A stretch of 64,000 nucleotides of DNA from Bacillus massilioanorexius (lineage in GTDB: Bacteria > Bacillota > Bacilli > Bacillales > DSM-1321), in the NCBI RefSeq assembly GCF_902374955.1, contig NZ_CABKRX010000057.1, forward strand, positions 43,850 to 107,849, given 5' to 3'. The notes under the pieces are model-generated. The model saw nothing but the letters and a program-made list of their open reading frames with translations, searched no databases and was not told where the DNA came from. Positions 8,065 to 16,862 of the stretch are shown here, piece after piece (the stretch's first letter is position 1; every line of letters begins with the position of its first letter). Position numbers and translations under genes: made by a program.

Positions 8065-10176
8065 TTATGCCACAACTGAAGTTTGAGTACCAACAACGGA
8101 TCTTTCTAATATCTCAGCAACATCCAATGTGTTTACTGATTCTTCGACTTCTTTTGCTTTCGTTCCATCTGTTAGCATTGTTAAACAATACGGACAACCT
8201 GAACTAATAACAGATGGACTGACTACTAATGCTTGCTCCGTTCTAGCAACATTAATACGATGTCCTGTTTCTTCTTCCATCCACATTAATCCACCACCAG
8301 CACCGCAACACATGCCTGTTTCACGATTTCTTTCCATTTCTACTAGTTTCACACCTGGAATGGCTTTAAGAATTTCTCTCGGTGGATCATATACCTCATT
8401 GTAACGACCTAAGTAACATGAATCATGGAAGGTAATTGTTTCATTTACTTCGTACGCTGGTTTCAGCTTACCTTCCTTAACAAGTTGAGCTAGTACCTCT
8501 GTATGATGGTACACTTCTGCTTGTAAACCGAAATCAGGATACTCATTCTTAAAGATATTATATGCGTGAGGATCGATTGTAACGATCTTCTTCACATCAT
8601 TTTTCTCAAATTCATCAATATTACTTGTAGCTAGCTCTTGGAATACGAATTCATTTCCAAGACGTCTTGCAGTATCCCCTGAGTTCTTTTCTTTGTTACC
8701 TAAAATAGCAAACTTAACACCCGCTTCATTCATAAGCTTCGCAAATGATAGAGCGATTTTTTGACTACGATTATCGTATGAACCCATAGATCCTACCCAG
8801 AATAAATACTCAAAATCCTCTCCTGCTTTTTTCATTTCTTTTACAGTTGGGATTGTTACATCTTCTCTGATTTCACGCCATTTTTCTCTATCTTTTCTAT
8901 TTAATCCCCAAGGATTTCCTTGACGTTCAATATTTTGCATTGCACGTTGAGCATCAGGATTCATTTTTCCTTCTGTTAATACTAAATAACGACGAAGATC
9001 AATGATTTTATCAACATGCTCATTCATAACTGGACATTGATCTTCACAGTTACGACATGTGGTACAACCCCAAATCTCTTCTTCTGTGATAATATCACCA
9101 ATTAAGCTTGGGCTGTAAATAGAAGCAGCCGCTTGTTCTTGCGCTCCTTGACCTGCTGCTGCAAGAGCTAATTGATTTCCTTTTGTATGAGAAAAAATAA
9201 ACCCCGGTACCCATGGTTGGCTTCTTGTTACAACCGCACCTTGATGCGTTAAATGATCTCTAAGTTTTAAAATTAAATCCATCGGAGACAGCATTTTTCC
9301 TGTTCCTGTTGCAGGACACATGTTTGTACAACGTCCGCATTCAACACATGCATATAAATCAATCAATTGGTTTTGCTTGAAATCTTCAATCTTTCCTACA
9401 CCAAAGGATTCCTGTGTTTCATCCTCAAAATCAATTTTTGTTAATTTTCCTGGATTTGATAAACGATGGAAAAATACATTAGCTGGACCAGCAATCAAGT
9501 GAGCATGCTTTGATTGAGGAACGTACACTAAGAACGCCAGTAATAATAACGCATGAATCCACCAAGCAATATAAAATCCAACAACGGCAGCTGTTTTTCC
9601 AATAGCAGAAAAAAGAATAGCAACCCCTGAAGCTATTGGCTCTGCAACATTTGGATCATGCCCGTGCCAGATGATAGACATTCCATTTCCAAATAATACA
9701 GATAACATTAATCCACCAATAAAAATTAATACGAGTCCTGATTTAAATCCTCTTTTTAGGCGGACAAGCTTTTCAATATATCGTCGATAAAATGCCCAAA
9801 CCACCGCTACTAAAATGATAAACGTTACAATTTCTTGAAAAAATGTAAAAGCCGGATACAAAGGTCCTAATGGTAAATGAGCACCAGGCTTAATTCCTTT
9901 AATAATAAAGTCAATAGCACCAAATTGAACTAATATAAATCCATAGAAGAACATCACATGCATGATACCGCTTTTCTTATCTTTTAAAAGCTTTTTCTGA
10001 CCAAACACGTTCGTCCAAATAAGTTTCATTCTTTCCTTAACTTTGTTGTCGAACTCCATTTTCTTCCCTAGCTTAATGTACTTAATTCTTGTTTTAATCA
10101 AATACACAAACAAGCTAATTGCATAAGCTACAACAAGTAGAAACGCTATTAGATTGATCCATAATAATGGTCCCAT
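8065..10176 (-). CDS. fadF: Membrane Fe-S oxidoreductase FadF (YwjF family)
   Basis: Heterodisulfide-reductase-like protein thought to move electrons from acyl-CoA dehydrogenation (via ETF) to the membrane quinone pool. The first 240 residues hold several hydrophobic segments, then come two 4Fe-4S motifs (CVECGRCTNMCP and CTTCRNCEDQCP) and two CCG domains (HDSCYLG with MCCGAGGG, and SSGCPYC). 703 residues with the ATG at 10176, which follows GGGGAGGAG; longer in-frame starts upstream lie in the leader. It is transcribed alone, with a promoter at 10441-10470 that contains a palindromic operator, and it is separated from the thiolase operon by a terminator. Function follows B. subtilis FadF. 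Confidence 0.9.
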   Translation of the reverse strand: MGPLLWINLIAFLLVVAYAISLFVYLIKTRIKYIKLGKKMEFDNKVKERMKLIWTNVFGQKKLLKDKKSGIMHVMFFYGFILVQFGAIDFIIKGIKPGAHLPLGPLYPAFTFFQEIVTFIILVAVVWAFYRRYIEKLVRLKRGFKSGLVLIFIGGLMLSVLFGNGMSIIWHGHDPNVAEPIASGVAILFSAIGKTAAVVGFYIAWWIHALLLLAFLVYVPQSKHAHLIAGPANVFFHRLSNPGKLTKIDFEDETQESFGVGKIEDFKQNQLIDLYACVECGRCTNMCPATGTGKMLSPMDLILKLRDHLTHQGAVVTRSQPWVPGFIFSHTKGNQLALAAAGQGAQEQAAASIYSPSLIGDIITEEEIWGCTTCRNCEDQCPVMNEHVDKIIDLRRYLVLTEGKMNPDAQRAMQNIERQGNPWGLNRKDREKWREIREDVTIPTVKEMKKAGEDFEYLFWVGSMGSYDNRSQKIALSFAKLMNEAGVKFAILGNKEKNSGDTARRLGNEFVFQELATSNIDEFEKNDVKKIVTIDPHAYNIFKNEYPDFGLQAEVYHHTEVLAQLVKEGKLKPAYEVNETITFHDSCYLGRYNEVYDPPREILKAIPGVKLVEMERNRETGMCCGAGGGLMWMEEETGHRINVARTEQALVVSPSVISSGCPYCLTMLTDGTKAKEVEESVNTLDVAEILERSVVGTQTSVVA

Positions 10177-10195
10177 TTTTTCTCCTCCCCATAAA

Positions 10196-10376
10196 GTGAA
10201 GCTTCCATCAGTAGAGGTTTTCAATCATCCCCCACTATGGTTAGTTGTCTAGTTTCATCGGCAAGCCGTTGAAGCCCTTCATTTAAACCAATCGGGTTCT
10301 TACTGACATCATGATTTTCTACGTCAACGCTTTTATTTCTACTGCGTTTAGGAGACTTAGCGTCAGTTTGAATGGG
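10196..10376 (-). mobile_element. ATAAA-flanked element in the fadF leader (bcr1-like or IS605-type remnant)
   Basis: A 181-bp segment bounded on both sides by ATAAA (10191-10195 and 10377-10381; TTTAT on the minus strand), lying between the fadF promoter and its ribosome binding site. On the minus strand an open frame without a proper start codon runs through it and ends in QLTIVGDD then TGA near 10223; it could be the tail of a transposase. The 5-bp flanks recall bcr1 elements of the Bacillus cereus group, which I recall as being bordered by TTTAT, and the right ends of IS200/IS605 elements. Family assignment is inference. Confidence 0.45.
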
Positions 10377-10440
10377 ATAAAGAGAATTGAAAACCCTCTC
10401 AATGTAGATTATTTATAATTATCTGAAATTACTTGATTAT

Positions 10441-10470
10441 ATATTACATAATGAATGAGCATTCAGTCAA
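10441..10470 (-). promoter_or_regulatory. fadF promoter with palindromic operator
   Basis: Minus strand: -35 TTGACT (10470-10465), 18-base spacer, -10 TAATAT (10446-10441). The perfect palindrome TGAATGAGCATTCA (10452-10465) overlaps the last base of the -35 box and fills most of the spacer, the usual arrangement for a repressor. The predicted leader to the fadF ATG is about 260 bases. Confidence 0.65.
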
Positions 10471-10640
10471 CAAATTTCTTGTTTTGATTTACAATTTTTA
10501 TCATAATATACCAATTCATTACTCGCTAGAAAAATTTTCTAATTTCAATAATGAACATTTTTCTAAAAACATATTTGGTTTTAATCCGTCATAATTGAGA
10601 ACAATAGATGTACGTCTAATTATTAAGGAGAGTATATCTT

Positions 10641-11843
10641 GTGAAAACTTTATTCATTCTTTTTCTATGTATCCTTTTAATCGGTATATGGTTCACAATT
10701 GACTTCCATCTTGGTCGCAAGAAACATCTCTCTCTTGTCAAATCCATCAGCTTCCCTAAAAGAAAAAGTACAATAACTCTATACACGGCTGGTGAAGAAC
10801 TCTTTGACAAAATGTTCGACGATATAAGAAATGCTTGTCACCATATACATATAGAGTTTTACATTGTTAAAAATGATAAAATAAGCAAACGATTTATTTC
10901 GCTATTAAAGAAGAAAGCTACTGAAGGTGTAGAGGTACGTCTACTACTTGATTGGATGGGAAGTTTGAGTTTTAAGGGAAAAACCATCAAAGAGTTAAGA
11001 AATTCTGGAGTAAAATTTGCATACAGTCATGCTCCTAAATTCCCTTTTTTCTTTTATTCTTCTCAAGAAAGAAATCATCGCAAAATAACCATTATTGATG
11101 GTCATATCGGATATTTAGGTGGCTTTAATATTGGCAAGGAATATATAGGAGCTGATCCTAAATTAAGTCCATGGAGAGATTATCATTTAAGAATTAAAGG
11201 AGAAGGTGTTCAAGATCTTGAAATGGTTTATTTAACAGATTGGCAAGAAGCTACGGGTGCAACATTAAATACTAAACAAATATATATTCAACGTGATGGA
11301 ACAGGAGTTCATTCGCATCAAATCATACCTACTGAAGGTGCATTTTTAGAAGAACAGTTTATTTCACTAATTCAAAAAGCTACAACTTCTATTATCATCG
11401 GAACACCTTATTTCATTCCTTCAAACCGCATTATGAATGAATTATTGAAAGTCCTAAAGGCTGGTATTACCTTATCTATAATCGTTCCTTATGAATCCGA
11501 TCACCTTCTTGTAAAAGAAGCTTCTTATACTTATTTTCGAAAATTATTAGAAGTAGGTGCAACCGTTTATCAATATCAAAAAGGTTTTTTTCATGCTAAA
11601 TATATTTTAATAGACGAGCAAATACTGGACATTGGAACAGCTAACTTTGACAAGAGAAGTCTTTTTTTAAATCATGAAGTAAACTGTTTTATTTATGATA
11701 AAAACTGTATTCAGAACTTTAAAAAAGCAATTGATCAAGATATACAGAATAGTACAATCCTTTCCTTTCGTGACTTATCCAATGTTTCGACCTGGATAAA
11801 ACTGAAAGAGAAAATGGCTCATCTTTTATCTAGTTTTCTATAG
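10641..11843 (+). CDS. clsB: Cardiolipin synthase-like phospholipase D protein (ClsB/YwjE)
   Basis: Phospholipase D superfamily enzyme, probably condensing phosphatidylglycerol to cardiolipin at the membrane. 400 residues with one N-terminal membrane segment (about residues 3-20) and two HKD motifs: HRKITIID with His146, and HAKYILID with His318. The family's long form has two N-terminal helices; this shorter one matches the B. subtilis YwjE type. Start is GTG with TTAAGGAGAG upstream. It is divergent from fadF and followed by uvsE, the same neighbour order as ywjF-ywjE-ywjD in B. subtilis. Confidence 0.88.
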   Translation: MKTLFILFLCILLIGIWFTIDFHLGRKKHLSLVKSISFPKRKSTITLYTAGEELFDKMFDDIRNACHHIHIEFYIVKNDKISKRFISLLKKKATEGVEVRLLLDWMGSLSFKGKTIKELRNSGVKFAYSHAPKFPFFFYSSQERNHRKITIIDGHIGYLGGFNIGKEYIGADPKLSPWRDYHLRIKGEGVQDLEMVYLTDWQEATGATLNTKQIYIQRDGTGVHSHQIIPTEGAFLEEQFISLIQKATTSIIIGTPYFIPSNRIMNELLKVLKAGITLSIIVPYESDHLLVKEASYTYFRKLLEVGATVYQYQKGFFHAKYILIDEQILDIGTANFDKRSLFLNHEVNCFIYDKNCIQNFKKAIDQDIQNSTILSFRDLSNVSTWIKLKEKMAHLLSSFL

Positions 11844-12035
11844 TCACTTTGAAATGCTTCTTATCGAGTGTTATCTTACAATAAAAGATTACACAATAGA
11901 AAAATAAACACGATATCCTACTTCAGCACAGCAATTCTTTGTTGAGTTGTTGTAAAATAAAAGGAAACAACTTTGGAATCTACTGAACATCCAACGGCTT
12001 TCGAAACACAGTAAAAGAAAAAAGAGGATTAAACA

Positions 12036-12989
12036 ATGATTATTCGTTTCGGTTATGTTTCAACGGCTATTTCCTTATATGATGCTTCACCATCAAAAAC
12101 AATAACATTCAAAAGATATTCTCAGTTAAGTGATTCAGATCGGTTGGATAAATTAAAAGAAATAACACGTACCAATATCAATCAGACATTGAGAATGCTA
12201 TATTATAATGCTGCACATCAAATTGAATTGTATAGAATGTCTAGCTCCATTGTTCCACTTGCAACCCATCCAGAAGTACGATGGGATTTTGTATCCCCTT
12301 TTCGCGAGGAATGGCAGGCTATTGGAGATTTTGTTAAAAAAGAAAAGATGAGGGTAAGCTTCCACCCTAATCAATTTACATTATTCACAAGTCCTCGAGG
12401 TGAAGTCACAGCAAATGCCGTTATTGATATGGAATTCCACTATAAAATGCTTGAAGCAATGGGCATTGAAGATACATCATATATCAATATCCATGTTGGA
12501 GGAGCCTATGGAGATAAAGACCTTTCCTTAAAAAGGTTCCATACGAATTTAAAACAGTTACCTCATCATATAAAAGCACAAATGACACTTGAAAATGATG
12601 ATAAAACCTATAATACGGCTGAAACCTTAGCAGTCTGTGAGCAAGAACAAGTCCCATTTGTTTTTGATTACCATCATCATATGGCAAATCTTTGTGAAGA
12701 ATCGCTATCAGTGCTTTTGCCAAGAATTTTTTCAACTTGGAGGCATACGAGTTTATGCCCAAAAGTTCATATTTCATCACCAAAGTCCACTAATGCTTTC
12801 CGGGCACATTCTGATTATGTAGACGTAGATTTTATTTTACCTTTTATAAAGGAATTAAAAAACTATCAGATAGATGTAGATGTTATGATTGAAGCAAAGA
12901 AGAAAGATCAAGCTTTACTACAATTAGTAGATGATTTATCTAAACAAAGAGGAATAAAACGTTTGAGTGGAGCTTCTATTCAAATATAA
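12036..12989 (+). CDS. uvsE: UV damage endonuclease UvsE (YwjD)
   Basis: TIM-barrel endonuclease that nicks DNA 5' to UV photoproducts, an alternative to UvrABC excision and often used in spores. 317 residues. Metal-ligand and catalytic segments visible are SFHPNQF, INIHVGGAYGDK, LENDD, FDYHHH, KVHISSPK and the terminal Glu in MIEAKKKDQAL. The N-terminal RFGYVSTAISL is typical of the family. The ATG is preceded by AGAGGATTAAACA. The gene lies after clsB with an AT-rich gap of about 190 bases that shows no clear terminator. Confidence 0.92.
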   Translation: MIIRFGYVSTAISLYDASPSKTITFKRYSQLSDSDRLDKLKEITRTNINQTLRMLYYNAAHQIELYRMSSSIVPLATHPEVRWDFVSPFREEWQAIGDFVKKEKMRVSFHPNQFTLFTSPRGEVTANAVIDMEFHYKMLEAMGIEDTSYINIHVGGAYGDKDLSLKRFHTNLKQLPHHIKAQMTLENDDKTYNTAETLAVCEQEQVPFVFDYHHHMANLCEESLSVLLPRIFSTWRHTSLCPKVHISSPKSTNAFRAHSDYVDVDFILPFIKELKNYQIDVDVMIEAKKKDQALLQLVDDLSKQRGIKRLSGASIQI

Positions 12990-13104
12990 GTAGCCTTTTA
13001 AAGTCTTTTTCATTTTTCCAATATAGCATTATTCGTTAAATATTTTTGCTATAAACTCCATACAATAAGCTTACTTGTATGTATAGTTAAGGAGTGCATG
13101 ATAA

Positions 13105-13875
13105 ATGAAAAAAAAATGGATATTGCTAGTTCTAATATTAGCTACTATGCTTGCTTATCAAAAAAACGCATTTGCTCAAACAAGAAGCCGGGAGGTTTAC
13201 GAGAAAAAAGGACATGTCATTTGGGATGTACGTACTACTGAAAAAGTAGTGGCTATTACGTTTGATGATGGACCACACCCTATTTTTACTCCTCAAATAC
13301 TAGATATATTAGCTAAATACGATGCAAAAGCTACGTTTTTTGTAGCTGGAAACAAAGTAAAGCGGTTCCCAGATGTGTTAAAAAGACAAGTCAGAGAAGG
13401 TCATGAAATAGCGAACCATACATATAACCATATTTATAGTTCTCGTATTACGGCTGCTAAATTAACGGAAGAATTAACACAAACAGATCAATTAATTCAA
13501 CAGTTAAGTGGCTATAAAACGACTCTCTATCGCCCTGTTGGAGGCCTTTATAATGATACGATCATTGATACAGCTGTAAAGAACGGAAAGACTGTCGTCT
13601 TATGGTCTTGGCATCAAGATCCCAGAGATTGGAAAAGTCCTCCCGCAAGCCAAATTACTCGTCATATTACAAAAGGTATACAGCCTGGGAATATTATTCT
13701 TCTTCATGATTGGAATGGCCATGAGGATTCCCCAGTTTCACAATCCGTGAAGGCTTTCGACCAAATTATGAAATTCTTATACGATAATGATTACCGTTGT
13801 GTCACTGTATCTGAGCTCCTTCAGATTTCTCAAAACAAGAAACCAAACCCGTATAATATCCCGTCTTTTCAATAG
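13105..13875 (+). CDS. Secreted polysaccharide deacetylase
   Basis: NodB-homology carbohydrate esterase family 4 protein, 256 residues, acting on cell-wall glycan or chitooligosaccharide outside the membrane. A signal peptide is visible (residues 1-24, KKK then a hydrophobic core ending AFA). Motif 1 is TFDDGPHP, motif 2 HEIANHTYNH, motif 3 RPVGGLYN; DPRDW and ILLHD complete the active site, so all metal ligands and the catalytic Asp/His appear present. It is not the PdaA type by its motif 3. It ends at a bidirectional hairpin shared with argS. Exact substrate is unknown. Confidence 0.87.
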   Translation: MKKKWILLVLILATMLAYQKNAFAQTRSREVYEKKGHVIWDVRTTEKVVAITFDDGPHPIFTPQILDILAKYDAKATFFVAGNKVKRFPDVLKRQVREGHEIANHTYNHIYSSRITAAKLTEELTQTDQLIQQLSGYKTTLYRPVGGLYNDTIIDTAVKNGKTVVLWSWHQDPRDWKSPPASQITRHITKGIQPGNIILLHDWNGHEDSPVSQSVKAFDQIMKFLYDNDYRCVTVSELLQISQNKKPNPYNIPSFQ

Positions 13876-13977
13876 ACTTCAATTCTTTTTACGCGTTCCT
13901 TACTGTGAGGTTTCATTTTTTCTCGCTTCTTCCGCAGAAGTCTCATATCAACGTATAACAAAATAGAACCTTCAATA

Positions 13978-14026
13978 AAAAAGAGACTAACCTCAATGAA
14001 TGCATTCTTTAAGGTTAGTCTCTTTA
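13978..14026. terminator. Bidirectional terminator between deacetylase and argS
   Basis: Arms AAGAGACTAACCT and AGGTTAGTCTCTT form a 13-bp stem with A-rich and T-rich flanks, so it can terminate both converging genes. Confidence 0.8.
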
Positions 14027-14038
14027 TTTCATTAACTA

Positions 14039-15709
14039 TTACATTTTTTCTGGGGCAGAAACACCTATTAAAGCTAATGCATTACGCAGTGTAATCCCAA
14101 CGGCTTCAATAAGAGCTAATCTTGCTTTTGAGCGCTCCATTTGTTCTTGATCTAATACTTTTTCCGCATTATAGAAACTATGGAAAGTAGACGCTAAATC
14201 AAAAATATAATTTGTAATTCGATGTGGTAAACGTTTTTCAGCAGCTTCTGCTATTGCTTGAGGGAAATCCCCTAATTTCTTCAATACTTCAAATTCTTTT
14301 TCAGATGAAATTTGAGAAAGATCAAATTTACCATCTTGCTCTATTCCTAGTTCCTTGCCTTGACGAAGGATACTGCAAATACGAGCATGAGCATATTGTG
14401 CATAATATACAGGGTTTTCATTAGATTGTGAAACAGCTAAATCTAAATCAAAATCCATATGAGTATCCGCACTTCTCATTGCAAAGAAATAACGAGTCGC
14501 ATCTAGACCTACTTCTTCCACTAGATCACGCATTGTTACGGCTTTACCTGTACGTTTACTCATTTTCATTTTTTCACCATTTTTATATAGGTGAACTAAT
14601 TGAATAATTTCTACCTCAAGTTGTTCTTGATTGTATCCAAGAGCTTCAATTGCTGCTTTCATACGAGGAATATATCCGTGATGGTCTGCTCCCCAAATAT
14701 TAATTAGCTTTTCAAAGCCACGTTCTAATTTATTTCGATGATAAGCGATATCCGGTAATAGGTATGTGTAAGATCCGTCTTGTTTAATTAATACACGATC
14801 TTTATCGTCGCCAAGCTCTGTTGAACGGAACCAAGTTGCTCCATCTTGATCAAAAATATGACCATTCTTTTTTAACACATCTAATGCTGAATCAATTTGA
14901 CCATCTTGGTATAAAGATGTCTCGGAGAACCAAACATCAAATTTCACACGGAACTGCTCTAGATCTTCTTTAAGTTTTCCCATTTCATATTTCAATCCAT
15001 ATTCACGGAAAAAGTCAAAACGAGCTTTTTCATCTTCGTGAACGAAGCGATCTCCAAAATCAGCAGCTAGTTTTTGTCCAATTTCGATAATATCTTGACC
15101 GTGATATCCATCTTCTGGCATAGCAGCATCTTTTCCAAGAGCTTGGAAATAACGCGCTTCAACAGAATATGCTAAATTATTGATCTGGTTTCCAGCATCA
15201 TTAATATAATATTCTCTAGATACATCATAGCCAGCTTTATCTAGAATGTTACATAAAGAATCACCCACTGCTGCTCCACGAGCATGGCCTAAATGTAAAT
15301 TTCCTGTAGGATTAGCTGATACAAATTCTACTTGAATTTTTTCTCCATTACCTACAGTACTTTCACCATATTTATCACCAGCATTTAAGATGGTTGGGAT
15401 TAAATCTGTCATGTATTGATTGTTTAAATAGAAATTAATAAAACCTGGACCTGCAATTTCAATTTTTTCAATAGATGTATTCTCTTTTGAAAAATTAGCG
15501 ATGATAGCTTCAGCAATCATGCGTGGTGCTTTTTTTGCCACTCTAGCAAGTTGCATAGCCATATTTGTAGAGTAGTCACCATGTGTCTTATCTTTTGGTG
15601 TTTCTAATATTACGTTTGGAATTTCTTCTTTTGTAGCAAGTTCAGCTTTAACAACAGCATTAATGATTTCTTGTTTAAGCTTTTCTTGCATTTGCTCAAC
15701 TATATTCAT
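14039..15709 (-). CDS. argS: Arginyl-tRNA synthetase
   Basis: Class I synthetase charging tRNA-Arg; 556 residues, standard length. The N-terminal Arg-tRNA synthetase domain is followed by the HIGH-type signature HLGHARG (residues 139-145), and the KMSKR loop is canonical (KMSKRTGKAVTM). The anticodon-binding DALR domain ends the protein (LIEAVGITLRNALALIGV). The ATG overlaps the stop of the DUF1934 gene in an ATGA, so the two are translationally coupled, as with ywiB-argS in B. subtilis. Confidence 0.98.
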   Translation of the reverse strand: MNIVEQMQEKLKQEIINAVVKAELATKEEIPNVILETPKDKTHGDYSTNMAMQLARVAKKAPRMIAEAIIANFSKENTSIEKIEIAGPGFINFYLNNQYMTDLIPTILNAGDKYGESTVGNGEKIQVEFVSANPTGNLHLGHARGAAVGDSLCNILDKAGYDVSREYYINDAGNQINNLAYSVEARYFQALGKDAAMPEDGYHGQDIIEIGQKLAADFGDRFVHEDEKARFDFFREYGLKYEMGKLKEDLEQFRVKFDVWFSETSLYQDGQIDSALDVLKKNGHIFDQDGATWFRSTELGDDKDRVLIKQDGSYTYLLPDIAYHRNKLERGFEKLINIWGADHHGYIPRMKAAIEALGYNQEQLEVEIIQLVHLYKNGEKMKMSKRTGKAVTMRDLVEEVGLDATRYFFAMRSADTHMDFDLDLAVSQSNENPVYYAQYAHARICSILRQGKELGIEQDGKFDLSQISSEKEFEVLKKLGDFPQAIAEAAEKRLPHRITNYIFDLASTFHSFYNAEKVLDQEQMERSKARLALIEAVGITLRNALALIGVSAPEKM

Positions 15710-16143
15710 TTATTTGCTTCCTCCTTGTAAGTAATTTGCATTTCATATTTTCCAACATCATTTCCATGCATGTTCAAATCATATACGAGAACCATCTTGC
15801 CCTCTTTATCAAGTTCATTCCATGTTTGATCCATTTTTTTCGTAAGTGTTAACATTTGCATTGTTCCATATGGACTTTCATAAGTACCTGTTGTCATCAA
15901 ATCTTTCTTAAAACGTTGCCTCATTTTAATCGGACCACTTCTCATAATAAACACTTCATCAGGTGACCATTTTAATATAGTATGAACATTTTGCATATCT
16001 TGCTGAACTTCATCATAGCGTAGATAAATTGTATCTTTTTTATGTTGTAAAGTTCCAAATGTCACAAGTTCGTACACCTCTGTGTCCTGTCCATTTGAAA
16101 TGATTGTATTTAATTGAATGGTTACTTCCTTCGTTACTGACAT
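15706..16143 (-). CDS. ywiB: DUF1934 protein (YwiB family)
   Basis: Small cytosolic beta-barrel protein of 145 residues, upstream of and overlapping argS by four bases. It resembles the YwiB/DUF1934 family of calycin-like fold proteins, with alternating short beta strands such as RSGPIKMRQRF and YEMQITYKE. No catalytic residues are known. The ATG has AAGGGTG upstream. Coupling to argS is conserved in bacilli, but its role is not established. Confidence 0.85.
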   Translation of the reverse strand: MSVTKEVTIQLNTIISNGQDTEVYELVTFGTLQHKKDTIYLRYDEVQQDMQNVHTILKWSPDEVFIMRSGPIKMRQRFKKDLMTTGTYESPYGTMQMLTLTKKMDQTWNELDKEGKMVLVYDLNMHGNDVGKYEMQITYKEEANK

Positions 16144-16542
16144 ACTTTTAACACCCTTCTCGATGCTCTAAAAGGCTATATTTCATGCTAATGTATTTAA
16201 TAATACTATTTATTAAACGTAGCTACAATGATAAGAACGCACAAGAACCAGTAATTGTAGAATAACGTCTAAAAACGAATCTTTCACCAAGAAATCTTGC
16301 AAGCATGCAAATTTGCTAGGCTTTTATACTAATAATAGTTTAGCTTCCTCTTATAGCTCTTCTATCTCCATAAATAACCTCTAACTTTCATAAGTATAAA
16401 GATTCTTGATTTAAGTTTCAACTATACAGAAATAGCACAAGATGAGATGACTTTCCATATCAAAAGTATCTAAATACTCCTCATCAGATGTCATCATTCC
16501 CTCCTGTTCTCCTCCATAACCATCCATTTATGACTTCAAAAC
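16144..16542. other. Intergenic, no supported gene
   Basis: No recognised gene. A 38-codon minus-strand frame (about 16413-16529, starting MDGYGGEQEG) exists but its start lacks a well-placed ribosome binding site and I recognise no family, so it is not called. The rest is AT-rich and includes the likely ywiB promoter. Confidence 0.5.
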
Positions 16543-16730
16543 AAAAGGCTGTCTTCTTTAATATTGTTATTTTTAAATAAGTTCGGTGAATAGATTTAGT
16601 TATCAAAAGCTTGAATGGAGTGTAAAGTGCGATACTCTAGCAAGAGTCTCTCCGCACGCAGAAAGCGAGCATCCTGGAGTGACATACGACTCAACCTATA
16701 TTCACTACTTGTTCATAGGCAACAAAACAA
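16543..16730. repeat. Dispersed MITE-like repeat, copy A
   Basis: Starts AAAAGGCTGTCTTCT and ends near TTGTTCATAGGCAACAA, with internal segments GTTCGGTGAA and ACTCAACCTATATTCACT. The same blocks in the same order occur at 37709-37875. The layout (GGAGTG..., CCTGGAGTG..., ACTCAACC) resembles an abundant intergenic repeat of Bacillus-type genomes. It lies between ywiB and the penicillin-binding protein. Confidence 0.65.
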
Positions 16731-16862
16731 AGTATCCGTAAAAAACCAAACAAAATGAGAAAGAACATTATGAGACTATTTTTTTCATCTTCATTAAAAA
16801 TGTTTAAAAAAGGAAGTTTTTTTTCATACTAATAAGAAAAGCGTTAAGTGAAGGTGAGAATT

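Noticed and set aside
10196..10440. Riboswitch or T-box in the fadF leader
   Set aside because: No specifier-loop, T-box sequence or known riboswitch core seen; the ATAAA-bounded insertion explains the length better.
12484..12783. 99-codon minus-strand frame opposite uvsE
   Set aside because: Shadow of the endonuclease reading frame; composition is that of an antisense frame.
16413..16529. 38-codon minus-strand frame (MDGYGGEQEG...)
   Set aside because: Poorly placed ribosome binding site, no recognised family; could be a relic but unsupported.
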